Notes: generated by a model from the letters alone, not told the origin. A DNA stretch of 64,000 nt from Crenobacter intestini (GCF_004919095.1 NZ_STGJ01000001.1:248001-312000); one strand, 5' to 3'; shown: positions 9,344 through 19,752, counted from the first letter of the stretch. Translations and numbers: made by a program.

Positions 9344-9498
9344 GCTTGTGGCTCCTAGTAAGGCGCTTGGCCTAATCGACAAAACATGTGCATATACTAA
9401 TTTTGATTGGATGGCTTTCATGTGACCTGCGTCAAGCAATCCGCCAGTCATCAGTTTCACAGCATAGCCAGATCCTATCGTCCGATTGCGGCGTTTAA

Positions 9499-11141
<1,643 letters not shown>

Positions 11142-11159
11142 AAGCAACGGGTATATACA

Positions 11160-11666
11160 ATGTCATCAATGGAAAACGTAAAACAGGCTGAAGTCATCGC
11201 AGGCGCACCGCTCGCGGAGGGCGGCACCTGCCCCGATTTCGAGCTGGCCGCCACCTCCGGCACCACCTTCAACCCGGCGACCGCGGCGAAGCCGCTGGTG
11301 CTCTACTTCTACCCGAAAGACAACACGCCAGGCTGCAGCAACGAGGCGGCCGCCTTCCGCGACCTCTTTGCCGCCTTCTCTGGCGCCGGCGCGACCGTGG
11401 TCGGCCTCTCGCGCGACAGCCTCAAGTCGCACGAGAATTTCAAGGCGAAGTTCACCCTGCCCTTCGAGCTTGCGTCCGACCCGGACGAAGTCGCCTGCCA
11501 GGCCTTCGACGTGATCCGCCAGAAGAACATGTACGGCAAACAGGTGCGCGGCATCGAGCGCAGCACCTTTGTCATCGGGGAGAACGGCCGAGTGCTGCGC
11601 GCCTGGCGCAAGGTGAAGGTCGACGGCCACGCCCAGGAGGTGCTTGCCTACCTGCAGTCGCTGTAA
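11160..11666 (+). CDS. bcp: Bcp/PrxQ-type peroxiredoxin without the usual resolving cysteine
   Basis: This is a thioredoxin-fold peroxidase that reduces hydrogen peroxide and organic peroxides. The 168-residue product has the peroxidatic site YPKDNTPGCSNEA with Cys59. In typical E. coli Bcp a resolving cysteine follows five residues later; here that position is alanine (A64). A Cys in DEVACQAFDV is a possible alternative resolving residue; otherwise it works as a 1-Cys enzyme with an outside thiol. The start could also be the internal ATG at 11169. It lies 18 bases after smr, and trxB, two genes upstream, could supply reduced thioredoxin. Confidence 0.92.
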   Translation: MSSMENVKQAEVIAGAPLAEGGTCPDFELAATSGTTFNPATAAKPLVLYFYPKDNTPGCSNEAAAFRDLFAAFSGAGATVVGLSRDSLKSHENFKAKFTLPFELASDPDEVACQAFDVIRQKNMYGKQVRGIERSTFVIGENGRVLRAWRKVKVDGHAQEVLAYLQSL

Positions 11667-11720
11667 ACGCAAGAAACCGGGCGCCGCGCCCGCGGCGCCG
11701 CCAACCGAGGGGAAAGTCTC

Positions 11721-13124
11721 ATGGCCACGCGCAAGAAGTCCCGTCCCGACAAGTTGTTCGTCCTCGACACCAACGTGCTGCTGCACGACCCGACCTGTCT
11801 GTTCCACTTCGCCGAGCACGACGTCTTCATCCCCATCATCACGCTCGAAGAGCTGGACATGCACAAGACCGGCATGTCCGAGGTCGCGCGCAACGCCCGC
11901 CAGACCAGCCGCTTCATCGACGAGATCCTCAAGTCTTCCCCCGCCCGCATCGAATCCGGCATCCCGCTCGCTCCGGCCAGCCACGAGCAGGCGAGCGGCC
12001 GGCTGATCCTGCAGACGCAGGCGATCCACAGCGTGCTGCCCGGCTCGATGCCGGTGGGCAAGGCCGACAACCAGATCCTCGGCATCGTGATGGCGCTCAA
12101 GGAACTGCACCCCGATCGCGGCGTGATCCTGGTGTCCAAAGACATCAATATGCGCATCAAGGCGCGCGCGCTCGGGCTCGACGCCGAAGACTACTTCAAC
12201 GACAAGGTGCTCGAGGACACCGACCTGCTGTACTCGGGCGCGCGCGAGCTGGACGAGGCGTTCTGGGAGCGCAACGGCCGCGAGATCGAGTCGTGGGCCG
12301 AGCACGGCCGCAACCACTACCGCATCGAGGGGCCGGACGTCCCCGCGCTTTATCTCAACCAGCTGTTGTGGCAGGAAGGCGCCAGCCCGCTGACGGTCAG
12401 GGTCGTCGCCCAGCAGGGCCGGCAGGCGACCTTGCAGACGCTGAAGGACTACGGCCACGCCAAGAACAACGTGTTCGGCATCACCGCGCGCAACCGCGAG
12501 CAGAATTTCGCGCTGAACCTGCTGCTCGACCCCGAGGTCGACTTCGTGTCGCTATTGGGCCAGGCCGGCACCGGCAAGACGCTGCTGACGCTGGCGGCCG
12601 GCCTCTCGCAGGTACTGGAGAGCAAGCGCTACAACGAGATCATCATGACCCGGGTGACCATCCCGGTCGGCGAGGACATCGGCTTCTTGCCGGGCACCGA
12701 GGAAGAGAAGATGGCGCCGTGGATGGGCGCGCTCGAGGACAACCTCGAGGTGCTGGGCAAGAGCGAGGACGACGGCGGCGACTGGGGGCGCGCGGCAACC
12801 GGCGACTTCCTGCGCTCGCGCATCCGCGTGAAGAGCCTGAACTTCATGCGCGGGCGCACCTTCCAGGACAAGTTCCTGATCATCGACGAGGCGCAGAACC
12901 TCACGCCCAAGCAGATGAAGACGCTGATCACCCGCGCCGGCCCCGGCACCAAGGTGGTGTGCCTGGGCAATATCGCGCAGATCGACACGCCGTATCTGAG
13001 CGAAGGCAGCTCGGGACTCACCTACGTGGTCGACCGCTTCAAGGGCTGGGCGCACGGCGGCCACATCACCCTGCAACGCGGCGAGCGCTCGCGCCTCGCC
13101 GACTTCGCGGCGGACGCCCTGTGA
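11721..13124 (+). CDS. PIN-PhoH family protein (RNase/ATPase)
   Basis: The 467-residue product joins an N-terminal PIN nuclease domain to a C-terminal PhoH ATPase domain, the PhoH2-type architecture. The PIN part starts LFVLDTNVLLHDP with acidic residues continuing in TLEELDMHK and ADNQILGIVMALKE, where the metal-binding aspartates of PIN domains sit. The ATPase part has Walker A GQAGTGKT near residue 280 and Walker B FLIIDEAQN near 385, then ITRAGPGTKVVCLGN. PhoH2 proteins from other bacteria have been shown to unwind and cut RNA; they are often tied to a toxin-antitoxin role, but no antitoxin-like gene precedes this one. A GGGGAAAG site lies before ATG 11721, and the next gene overlaps its stop by 4 bp. 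Confidence 0.92.
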   Translation: MATRKKSRPDKLFVLDTNVLLHDPTCLFHFAEHDVFIPIITLEELDMHKTGMSEVARNARQTSRFIDEILKSSPARIESGIPLAPASHEQASGRLILQTQAIHSVLPGSMPVGKADNQILGIVMALKELHPDRGVILVSKDINMRIKARALGLDAEDYFNDKVLEDTDLLYSGARELDEAFWERNGREIESWAEHGRNHYRIEGPDVPALYLNQLLWQEGASPLTVRVVAQQGRQATLQTLKDYGHAKNNVFGITARNREQNFALNLLLDPEVDFVSLLGQAGTGKTLLTLAAGLSQVLESKRYNEIIMTRVTIPVGEDIGFLPGTEEEKMAPWMGALEDNLEVLGKSEDDGGDWGRAATGDFLRSRIRVKSLNFMRGRTFQDKFLIIDEAQNLTPKQMKTLITRAGPGTKVVCLGNIAQIDTPYLSEGSSGLTYVVDRFKGWAHGGHITLQRGERSRLADFAADAL

Positions 13125-14020
13125 CGCGCAAGCTCGAACTCGTGCAACAGGCTGCAGCCGGCACTGCCCGGCCGCAGCCGCTCCTTTTCGTGCATGGCGC
13201 GTTTTGCGCGGCGTGGTGCTGGCAGCGCCACTTCATGCCGTGGTTCGCCGCGCACGGTTTCGACTGCTACGCGCTGAGCCTGTCCGGCCACGGCGCAAGC
13301 GAGGGGCGCGACTGGCTGGACGCGGCAAGCATCGACGACTACATGGCGGACGTCGCAGCCACGCTGCCACGCCTGCCCGCGTTGCCGGTCCTTATCGCGC
13401 ACTCGATGGGCGGCTACGTCGCGCAGCAGCTGATCCGCCGCCATGCGCTGCCCGGCCTTGCGCTGCTCGCGCCGGTACCGCCTGCCGGGCTGGCCGGATC
13501 GACGCTGCGCCTGGCCTCGGAGGCGCCGGCGCTGCTCGCCGCGCTTAACCGCTTCCAGGGTTCGGCGGGGCGCACCGATGCCGATGCCGAGGCGTCGCTG
13601 CGCGAACTGCTGTTTTCGCCGGACACGGCGGTCGAGGACATGCGGCTGATGGCCGAGCGCGCGCAGCACGAAAGCACCCGCGCCATCATCGACATGCAGT
13701 GCTGGGCGCCGTGGCTGCAGTGGCCGGACACCTGCAGCGCACCGCCGCCCACGCTGGTGCTCGGCGGCGGGCTCGACCGCATCGTCGCGCCACAGGACAT
13801 CGCCGACACCGCACGGGCACTCGGCGGCACGGCGGAAATACTGCCCGGTGCCGGACACATGCTGATGCTGGACGCGGGCTGGGAGGCCGCCTGCCAGCGC
13901 ATCTTCAACTGGCTCGAGGTAACCCTTCCCGCTACGGCCGCCGGTCACGGTGACGCTGGCGCCAGCGCCAGGGCGGCTCGGCCGCCGGATCTACCCACAG
14001 CCCTCGCCGTGCCTGCCTAG
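13121..14020 (+). CDS. Alpha/beta hydrolase
   Basis: The 299-residue product is an alpha/beta-hydrolase fold enzyme. The oxyanion-hole loop is HGAFCAAWCW, the nucleophile elbow AHSMGGY gives Ser95, the acid is likely in GGGLDRIV and the base is His in GAGHMLML. The sequence does not reveal the substrate; esterases, lipases and lactonases all share this layout. It starts at a GTG (13121) overlapping the PhoH stop as GTGA. The last 30 residues (Ala/Pro-rich, after NWLEV) run 89 bases into the convergent nuclease gene and look like an extension rather than part of the fold. Confidence 0.88.
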   Translation: MTRKLELVQQAAAGTARPQPLLFVHGAFCAAWCWQRHFMPWFAAHGFDCYALSLSGHGASEGRDWLDAASIDDYMADVAATLPRLPALPVLIAHSMGGYVAQQLIRRHALPGLALLAPVPPAGLAGSTLRLASEAPALLAALNRFQGSAGRTDADAEASLRELLFSPDTAVEDMRLMAERAQHESTRAIIDMQCWAPWLQWPDTCSAPPPTLVLGGGLDRIVAPQDIADTARALGGTAEILPGAGHMLMLDAGWEAACQRIFNWLEVTLPATAAGHGDAGASARAARPPDLPTALAVPA

Positions 14021-14474
14021 CGGCCACCTCAGCCTGCCGGTAACGCCGGTAGTCGGCCGCCGGCTGCTCCGCCTGCGCATAGCGCCGGTAATGCCACGCC
14101 CAGCCCTCGCCGAGCAGTGCCAGCGCGACGTCTTCGCCCGCCACTTCCAGCGACCCTAGTTCGCGCCCGTAAGCGTCGGTCGACGCCTTGCGCCAGACGA
14201 TCGCCCCGCTTCGGACCAGCCGCAACAGCACGTCGCGGGCGGCCGGGCCGCCCGCCTGCGCAAGCTCCGGCGCGTCGACAAACTGCAGCCGCGCGCGCAC
14301 CGTCTCTCCCGCTGGAGACAGCAGGCGCAGGGTATCGCCGTCGGCGACGGCGGCGACCCGCCACTGCCCCGCCTCATGCGGCCATAAAACGAAAACCGCC
14401 GCGACCAGCATGGCCACGGCGGCTAATTTCCGGGTAAGGGGCGCGGCCGACCACAAACGGAGCAGGCGGCGCAT
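13932..14474 (-). CDS. Membrane-anchored thermonuclease-like protein (SNase fold)
   Basis: The 180-residue product has one N-terminal membrane segment (about residues 16-31, ending VLWPHE) followed by a staphylococcal-nuclease fold. The calcium-site and active-site pattern is AVADGDTLRLL, RARLQFVDAPEL and STDAYGRELGSL, with the usual GLW near the end of the fold (RRGLWVDP). Family members cut DNA and RNA, here presumably on the periplasmic side. It is the last gene of the pepA cluster, 6 bases after the adenosyltransferase, and its 3' end overlaps the convergent hydrolase by 89 bases. Confidence 0.83.
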   Translation of the reverse strand: MRRLLRLWSAAPLTRKLAAVAMLVAAVFVLWPHEAGQWRVAAVADGDTLRLLSPAGETVRARLQFVDAPELAQAGGPAARDVLLRLVRSGAIVWRKASTDAYGRELGSLEVAGEDVALALLGEGWAWHYRRYAQAEQPAADYRRYRQAEVAARQARRGLWVDPAAEPPWRWRQRHRDRRP

Positions 14475-14480
14475 CGCGCC

Positions 14481-15041
14481 TTACCCGCCGGACGTATCGC
14501 GGCGCGGCTGCCACAACACGTCGGGCACGCCGGCCTCTCGGTTGAGCACGCGCGAGAGCACGAACATCAGGTCGGAGAGGCGGTTCAGATAGCGGCGCGC
14601 GCTCATCGACACTTCCTCGAAACGCGAGAGTGCGACCAGCGCGCGCTCGGCGCGGCGGGCGACCGAACGCGCCTGATGCGCCACCGCGGCGGCCTGGCTG
14701 CCACCTGGCAGGATGAATTCCTTGAGCGCCGGCAAGGCGGCGTTCAGCGCCTCGACGGCCGCCTCCAGCCGGTCGACGGCGGCGTCGGTCAGCGCCGAAT
14801 AGCCGGGGACGGCGAGCTCAGAGCCCAGGTCGAACAGGTCGTGCTGGATCGCGCACAACAGCGCGTCGTGCGCCAACGCGCCGTCTTGCGCGCGCAGCAG
14901 CCCGACCACGCAGTTGAGCTCGTCGACCTCACCCAGCGCGCAGATGCGCGGCGCGTCCTTGTGCTCGCGCCGGCCATCGCCCAGCGAAGTCGATCCGTCG
15001 TCCCCGCCACGGGTCACGATACTGGTCAGCCGGTCAGTCAT
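14481..15041 (-). CDS. pduO: PduO-type cob(I)alamin adenosyltransferase
   Basis: The enzyme transfers adenosine from ATP to cob(I)alamin to form coenzyme B12. The 186-residue, mostly helical product carries TRGGDDGSTSLGDG (ATP-binding N-terminal loop), RICALGEVDELNCVVG, and SARRYLNRLSDLMFVLSRVLN, all typical of the PduO/MMAB family. No B12-dependent enzyme is visible in the window, so its client lies elsewhere. It overlaps the upstream 860-residue gene as ATGA. Confidence 0.94.
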   Translation of the reverse strand: MTDRLTSIVTRGGDDGSTSLGDGRREHKDAPRICALGEVDELNCVVGLLRAQDGALAHDALLCAIQHDLFDLGSELAVPGYSALTDAAVDRLEAAVEALNAALPALKEFILPGGSQAAAVAHQARSVARRAERALVALSRFEEVSMSARRYLNRLSDLMFVLSRVLNREAGVPDVLWQPRRDTSGG

Positions 15042-17620
15042 TGCTCGTCCTTATGTTTGGTCTCGATGTCGTTGATCGCCTGGCGGATGCTCTCGCGCAG
15101 CGTCTCGCCGAACAGCATGTCGTAGTCTTCCCGCATCTGCTGCATCACGCCGACGAGCAGGTGGCGGGTCTGGTTCTCGATCGCGTCCTGCAGCCACAGC
15201 GACAGCTCGACCCGCATCCTGGGCAGGATACGCTGGTAGATCGCCTCCAAGAGCGCCGCCTCGTCGACAACGGCGACCCGTTCCGCAGTGCTTTCCTTTG
15301 GCTGGACAGCTACATCTTCGTCCGCGGCAACTTGGGCACCCGAGTGAACGGCAAGACCAGCCACGGCGGCAGCCCCTGCCACGGCCTGTACATCCTGCGC
15401 CAGTTCCGGCTCTGCAAGGCCCTCCGCGATCACCGCCGCGCTCTCCACCGCAGGCGCGGACTCGTCCGCTGCCACCTCGGCCATCCCTGCGACCGGCTGC
15501 GCGGCATCAGGCAGCTCCGGCTCCGGCACGGGGGCTTGCGGCTCGGCCTGCAGCGCTTCAAGCTGCTCGGCGTACACCGCCTCGGGCATCGCCGCCGACG
15601 CGGCCGCGTCCGGCTGAGCCTCGACCACACACCCGGCTACCGGCAGCGCGGCAGGCGCATCCACGGCTTCGGGCAGGCTGACCTCGAGCGCCGTCGATAA
15701 CGACTGGACTGCCGGCGCGTCGAAGAACGCTTCGGCCAGGCCGAAAGGCTGTTCAGGCTCGGCCAGTTCAGGCGGCGTGATTGAAAGAGCGGGCGCTGCG
15801 TTCATAGCCGGCACCCCGGCGGCCGGCTCGAAGCCGGCAACTGGCGCCACCACGCCGGACAGGCTGCCTGCGCCCAAGCCGGCAAAGGTTTCCGGCAGCA
15901 CCTCGCCGGACGCGGCTTCGAGCTGCACGGCGGCAAGGGTTGCCGGCATGGCTTCGGCACCGGCCGGCAGGGCAACGTCAGCCACCTCCGGCAAGTCGGG
16001 CTGCATCGCAAGCTGCCCGACCGCTCCCAGCGCTGGTTCCAGATCAAGTGGTGCAACCTCGGGCTGCATAGACGCTGCGAATGCAGGCGCCTCGACTTCC
16101 TGCGGCCAGTCACCGGCAGGGAGGTTGTCGGCTGGCTGTGGGGCAACATCGGCACACCCGGCGGGCGCGGCAGACATGGCCGGCAAGCCGGCTTCCGCCT
16201 CGGCTGGCGCCGATTCGTGCGCGAACCCCAAGCCCACAGCGGGCGCCAGCGGCTCGGGCAACGCGGCTTCTGCCGGCACCGGCATGACGTCTTCAGCTAC
16301 GGCTTCCTGCGCTGCCGGCGCGAAAGATTCCAGCCCCGCTTCGGCCGCGGCCGGCAGCACGACGTCGGGCAGGGACGGTACGCTTTCCGGTGCTGCCGGC
16401 ACGGCAATATCCGTGGGCGCCATCCACGCACCGGCCGCTGCCAGCCCTGCGGCAGGAGCCAGGGCCTCTGTGTCTTCATTGACTGCTTGCAGGTCCGGCA
16501 CGGCAAGTTCAGGCTCAACCGGCCACGCCGACGGCGCCTCAAACTGTTCCGAACCCGGCATTTGCCCATCGGACACCGCCTCGAGGGGCTGGGCGGCCGG
16601 CGGCACGAGCGGCACCGCTGGCGCAGACGCTGCTACCTCCGGCAAGGCCTGAACTAGCAGATCGGCACGCGGTTCAGCTTCGGCGGCGTCCGCATCCACT
16701 GCATGGGCCTGCGCTTCGGGCTGCAAGCCCACCGGCGCCGCGCCAATTGACGGGGCCGCGTCCAACGGCTCGACGGCCTGGGCTGGCTCAACCGGGGACT
16801 CTCTGGCAAAGCCGGCCGCCTGCAACGGGTTCTCGACCAGCGGCAGTGCGCTGACCGCCTCTTCGCTCCCGGACTCGGGGGCCGCCATCGCAGCGGACGC
16901 CGCCATGACTGGGGCAGCCTCAGCGAAAGCGAGCGCTTCGGGCATGCGCAAAGCGGGCTCGAGCGTATCGGCCGTCGCCTGCGGCCACGCCAGCTCACCC
17001 AGCAACTCGTCGAGCGGCGGCTCCCCGGCGGCCTCTGCTGGCGGCAACTCAAGTCCGGACACCTGCTCCGGCTCAGGCGACACGGCACCGGCGGGCGCAA
17101 GCTGCGCCCACGCGGCCGCCATTTCGGCCGCGGCTTCACTCACCTGCCCACTCGCCGGCATATCGGCTTCGAACAGCAGGTCGTCGAGCGAGAGTTCGGG
17201 AATCTCTGCGTCCACCACCGCCTCGAGTTGCGGCTCGGCACTGGCAGCCGGTGGCAGCGCACGCGGCGCGGCCACCCACGGGCTTGCGAAGAGCTCGTCC
17301 GCCGGCGTCGCCTGCCAGGCCTTGGGGCTGACCACCGGCTCGCTCCAGCGAGTCGCCAGCGGCGCGGTTTCGGGCGCGACATCGATGTCAGCGGCCGGCA
17401 GCGCTTCGGCCGGCTCCGGGATGTCGAGGTCGAGCGAGGGCAGCGTCTCGAACACGGCGGCCGCCGGCGGCGGCAACAGTTCGTCCAGCGTGAGTTCGGC
17501 GGGCATCTCGAGCGCGAGCGGCTCGTCTGCCGCTGTTGGCGCGTCGTCCGCGTACTCGACGACTTCGGTCAGCACAGGCAGGTTGTCGGGCACGCCAGCG
17601 GGGCGGTTGGCTTGGCTCAT
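15038..17620 (-). CDS. Very long Ala/Glu/Pro-rich protein, possibly DUF2486-like
   Basis: The 860-residue product is mostly low-complexity sequence rich in Ala, Glu, Pro, Leu and Val with very few basic residues, so it should be acidic and largely disordered. Only the ends look conserved: residues 12-22 (DNLPVLTEVVE) and the last 75 or so, a helical, mixed-charge segment (LLEAIYQRILPRMRVELSLW, then LRESIRQAINDIETKHKDEQ). From memory, betaproteobacterial DUF2486 proteins encoded near holC have the same short N-terminal motif and helical C-terminus, but are only 200-300 residues. An eight-residue motif occurs three times: ELTLDELL (42-49), ELSLDDLL (142-149), EPPLDELL (200-207). There is no signal peptide or membrane segment. 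It overlaps holC upstream and the adenosyltransferase downstream by 4 bp each. Function unknown. Confidence 0.8.
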   Translation of the reverse strand: MSQANRPAGVPDNLPVLTEVVEYADDAPTAADEPLALEMPAELTLDELLPPPAAAVFETLPSLDLDIPEPAEALPAADIDVAPETAPLATRWSEPVVSPKAWQATPADELFASPWVAAPRALPPAASAEPQLEAVVDAEIPELSLDDLLFEADMPASGQVSEAAAEMAAAWAQLAPAGAVSPEPEQVSGLELPPAEAAGEPPLDELLGELAWPQATADTLEPALRMPEALAFAEAAPVMAASAAMAAPESGSEEAVSALPLVENPLQAAGFARESPVEPAQAVEPLDAAPSIGAAPVGLQPEAQAHAVDADAAEAEPRADLLVQALPEVAASAPAVPLVPPAAQPLEAVSDGQMPGSEQFEAPSAWPVEPELAVPDLQAVNEDTEALAPAAGLAAAGAWMAPTDIAVPAAPESVPSLPDVVLPAAAEAGLESFAPAAQEAVAEDVMPVPAEAALPEPLAPAVGLGFAHESAPAEAEAGLPAMSAAPAGCADVAPQPADNLPAGDWPQEVEAPAFAASMQPEVAPLDLEPALGAVGQLAMQPDLPEVADVALPAGAEAMPATLAAVQLEAASGEVLPETFAGLGAGSLSGVVAPVAGFEPAAGVPAMNAAPALSITPPELAEPEQPFGLAEAFFDAPAVQSLSTALEVSLPEAVDAPAALPVAGCVVEAQPDAAASAAMPEAVYAEQLEALQAEPQAPVPEPELPDAAQPVAGMAEVAADESAPAVESAAVIAEGLAEPELAQDVQAVAGAAAVAGLAVHSGAQVAADEDVAVQPKESTAERVAVVDEAALLEAIYQRILPRMRVELSLWLQDAIENQTRHLLVGVMQQMREDYDMLFGETLRESIRQAINDIETKHKDEQ

Positions 17621-18045
17621 GGTTTCAGGTGCTGCATGTCGTGGTGTTCGATGGGGAAGCCCGCCGCACGGTACTGGCGGAAACGCTCGCGGGCGCGCGC
17701 AAGCGAGGCGTCGTCGACGCCGATCACTTCGAGGATACGCTCAAACTCGCCGGGTCGCGCAAGCGCTGCGTCGCCCAGGTTCAGCAACACCTTGCGCGAA
17801 ACGCCGTCGGCCGCCGAGAGGCCGAGCCAGACCGGCGTCTGGGCGGCCTCGGGCGCGTCAAAGCGGCAGTTCGGCACGAAGGCGGTATCGGCGATGCTCC
17901 ACAGCCGGGTAGAAAACCGTCCGAGCGCGTCCTCGTCGGGCAGCAGCACGAAGAGCTGCTCGCCCTTGCGCTGGACGGTCGCCGCCAGGCGGCACGCGAA
18001 CGCGGCCGGGTCGGCGACCTTGGTGTAAAAATCAATCCGCGTCAT
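17617..18045 (-). CDS. holC: DNA polymerase III chi subunit
   Basis: HolC (chi) links the clamp-loader complex, through psi, to single-stranded DNA-binding protein. The 142-residue product starts RIDFYTKVADPAAFACRLA and contains LFVLLPDEDALGRFSTRLWS and PVWLGLSAADGVSRKVLLNL, the standard chi pattern. The gene follows pepA directly, as in many proteobacteria; its start at 18045 lies 14 bases inside the pepA 3' end. Confidence 0.94.
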   Translation of the reverse strand: MTRIDFYTKVADPAAFACRLAATVQRKGEQLFVLLPDEDALGRFSTRLWSIADTAFVPNCRFDAPEAAQTPVWLGLSAADGVSRKVLLNLGDAALARPGEFERILEVIGVDDASLARARERFRQYRAAGFPIEHHDMQHLKP

Positions 18046-19600
18046 GGACGTCGTGCGTATCGTGCGCGTCTCGGCGCGGACGGCCGCGGCGGACGGTACG
18101 GCCCAGCGCGATATCGGCCCTGTCCTGCAGGAACTGCACGAGCAGGGGCACCGGACGACCGGTCGAACCCTTGTCCTTGCCGCTCTTCCACGCGGTGCCC
18201 GCGATATCGAGGTGCGCCCAGTCGTACGCCTTGGCAAAGCGCGCAAGGAAGCAGGCGGCGGTGATGCTGCCACCCGGGCGGCCGCCGATGTTCGCCATGT
18301 CCGCGAACGGGCTCTTCAGGAGTTCCTGGTACTCGTCCCACAGCGGCATGTGCCATGCGCGGTCGCCGACTTCCTCGCCGGCCGCGGCCAGATCGCGCGC
18401 CAGGCTGTCCTGGTTGCTGTAAAGTCCGGTCGCCACATGCCCCAGCGCGATGATGCACGCGCCGGTCAGCGTCGCCACGTCGATCACCGCGGCAGGCTCG
18501 AAGCGTTCGGCGTAAGTCAGCGCGTCGCACAGGATCAGCCGGCCCTCGGCGTCGGTGTTCAGCACTTCGATGGTCTTGCCGGCCATCGAGGTGACAATGT
18601 CGCCGGGCTTGAGCGCGCGGCCGGACGGCATGTTCTCGCAGGTCGGCACCAGCGCGACCAGGTTGATCGGCAGCTTCATCTCGACCACCGCACGGAAGGT
18701 GCCGAGCACGGCGGCGGCGCCGCCCATGTCGTACTTCATCTCGTCCATGCCCTCGCCGGGCTTGAGCGAAATGCCGCCCGAGTCGAAGGTGATGCCCTTG
18801 CCGACCAGCACCAGCGGCTTCTCTTCGGCGTCGGCCGCGCCGCGGTACACGAGCTCGATGAACTGCGGCTCGGTGTCCGCCCCCTGCGCAACGGCCAGGA
18901 AGGCGCCCATGCCCAGCGCCGAGATTTCCTCGCGGCCGAGCACCTTGGTCTCGGCGCCGAAATCGGCCGCCAGCGTGCGCGCAGTCTCGGCGAGGTAGGC
19001 CGGCGTGCACACGTTGCCCGGCGTGTTGCCCAGATCCTTCGCGAGTTTCATGCCGGCGGCAATCGAGAGGCCGCGCGCGAGGCCGCGCTCGCCGTCGGCG
19101 AGGTCGCTGCGGCGCGGTACGGCCAGCGTCAGCTTGCGCAGCTCGCGGCCGTGCTCGTCCGCCTTGCTGCGGTAGGTGTCGAAACGGTACAGCGTATCGA
19201 GGGTGACCACGCACGCCTGCTCGATCATCCATTCGACGTCGTGCTTCTTGACCGTCAGTTCGGACAGGTAGCTGACCGCCTCGCCCGACGCGGTCTGCCC
19301 CAGCGCGCGCACCGCCGCGCGGGTCGCCTCGCGGTATTCCTTGGCGCGGAATTCGCGCTCCTTGCCCAGCCCGACCAGCAACACGCGGTCGCACAGCGTA
19401 TGCGGCACCGAGTGCAGCAGCAGGGTACTGCCGAGCTTGCCCTCCATGTCGCCGCGGCGGATCACGTCGCTGATGAAACCATTGGAGATCCGGTCGAGCA
19501 GGTCGGCCGCCAGCGTAAGCTTGCGGGTTTCGTAAATCCCGACGATCACGCAGGCAACGCGCTGCTTCTCCGGGCTGCCACTTTTGATGTTAAACTCCAT
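18032..19600 (-). CDS. pepA: Leucyl aminopeptidase (M17 family)
   Basis: PepA is a hexameric di-metal aminopeptidase; in E. coli it also binds DNA in Xer recombination and in control of carAB. The 522-residue product has an N-terminal macro-like domain and a C-terminal catalytic domain with VGKGITFDSGGISLKPG, MKYDMGGAAAVLG, and NTDAEGRLILCDAL, which hold the metal-binding Lys, Asp and Glu residues. The last 20 or so residues (RRGRPRRDAHDTHDVHDAD) form a basic then His/Asp-rich tail not usual for the family. GGGAG lies 7 bases before ATG 19600. The gene is divergent from lptF, and the shared region holds a perfect palindrome. Confidence 0.96.
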   Translation of the reverse strand: MEFNIKSGSPEKQRVACVIVGIYETRKLTLAADLLDRISNGFISDVIRRGDMEGKLGSTLLLHSVPHTLCDRVLLVGLGKEREFRAKEYREATRAAVRALGQTASGEAVSYLSELTVKKHDVEWMIEQACVVTLDTLYRFDTYRSKADEHGRELRKLTLAVPRRSDLADGERGLARGLSIAAGMKLAKDLGNTPGNVCTPAYLAETARTLAADFGAETKVLGREEISALGMGAFLAVAQGADTEPQFIELVYRGAADAEEKPLVLVGKGITFDSGGISLKPGEGMDEMKYDMGGAAAVLGTFRAVVEMKLPINLVALVPTCENMPSGRALKPGDIVTSMAGKTIEVLNTDAEGRLILCDALTYAERFEPAAVIDVATLTGACIIALGHVATGLYSNQDSLARDLAAAGEEVGDRAWHMPLWDEYQELLKSPFADMANIGGRPGGSITAACFLARFAKAYDWAHLDIAGTAWKSGKDKGSTGRPVPLLVQFLQDRADIALGRTVRRGRPRRDAHDTHDVHDAD

Positions 19601-19720
19601 AAGACTGCTCCCGATGCTTGGCGTATCCAGAACTGGGCACCGGCGGGATGCCGCCGGCGGGCGGGGCTCCTGACGGAGCGCAAAAAAGCCAGAACAAACC
19701 CGTTACCGAGTGTATTTCCC

Positions 19721-19752
19721 ATTATCCATACGCTTTTGACAAATTGTCAAAA
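19721..19752. promoter_or_regulatory. pepA promoter overlapped by a perfect 19-bp palindrome
   Basis: Bases 19734-19752 form a perfect palindrome, TTTTGACAA-A-TTGTCAAAA. On the minus strand it contains TTGACA (19745-19750), which with GATAAT (19721-19726) at 18-base spacing makes a strong sigma-70 promoter for pepA. On the plus strand the other half supplies TTGACA (19736-19741) toward lptF, but I see no good -10 box there. The position suggests an operator for a dimeric repressor; the regulator is not identifiable. Between it and pepA lies a structured leader of about 115 bases with a GC-rich hairpin (19640-19657). Confidence 0.7.

Noticed and set aside
11721-13124. PIN-PhoH gene as part of a toxin-antitoxin pair
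   Set aside because: Known PhoH2 systems have a small antitoxin gene directly upstream; here the upstream gene is a peroxiredoxin and the 54-base gap holds no frame.
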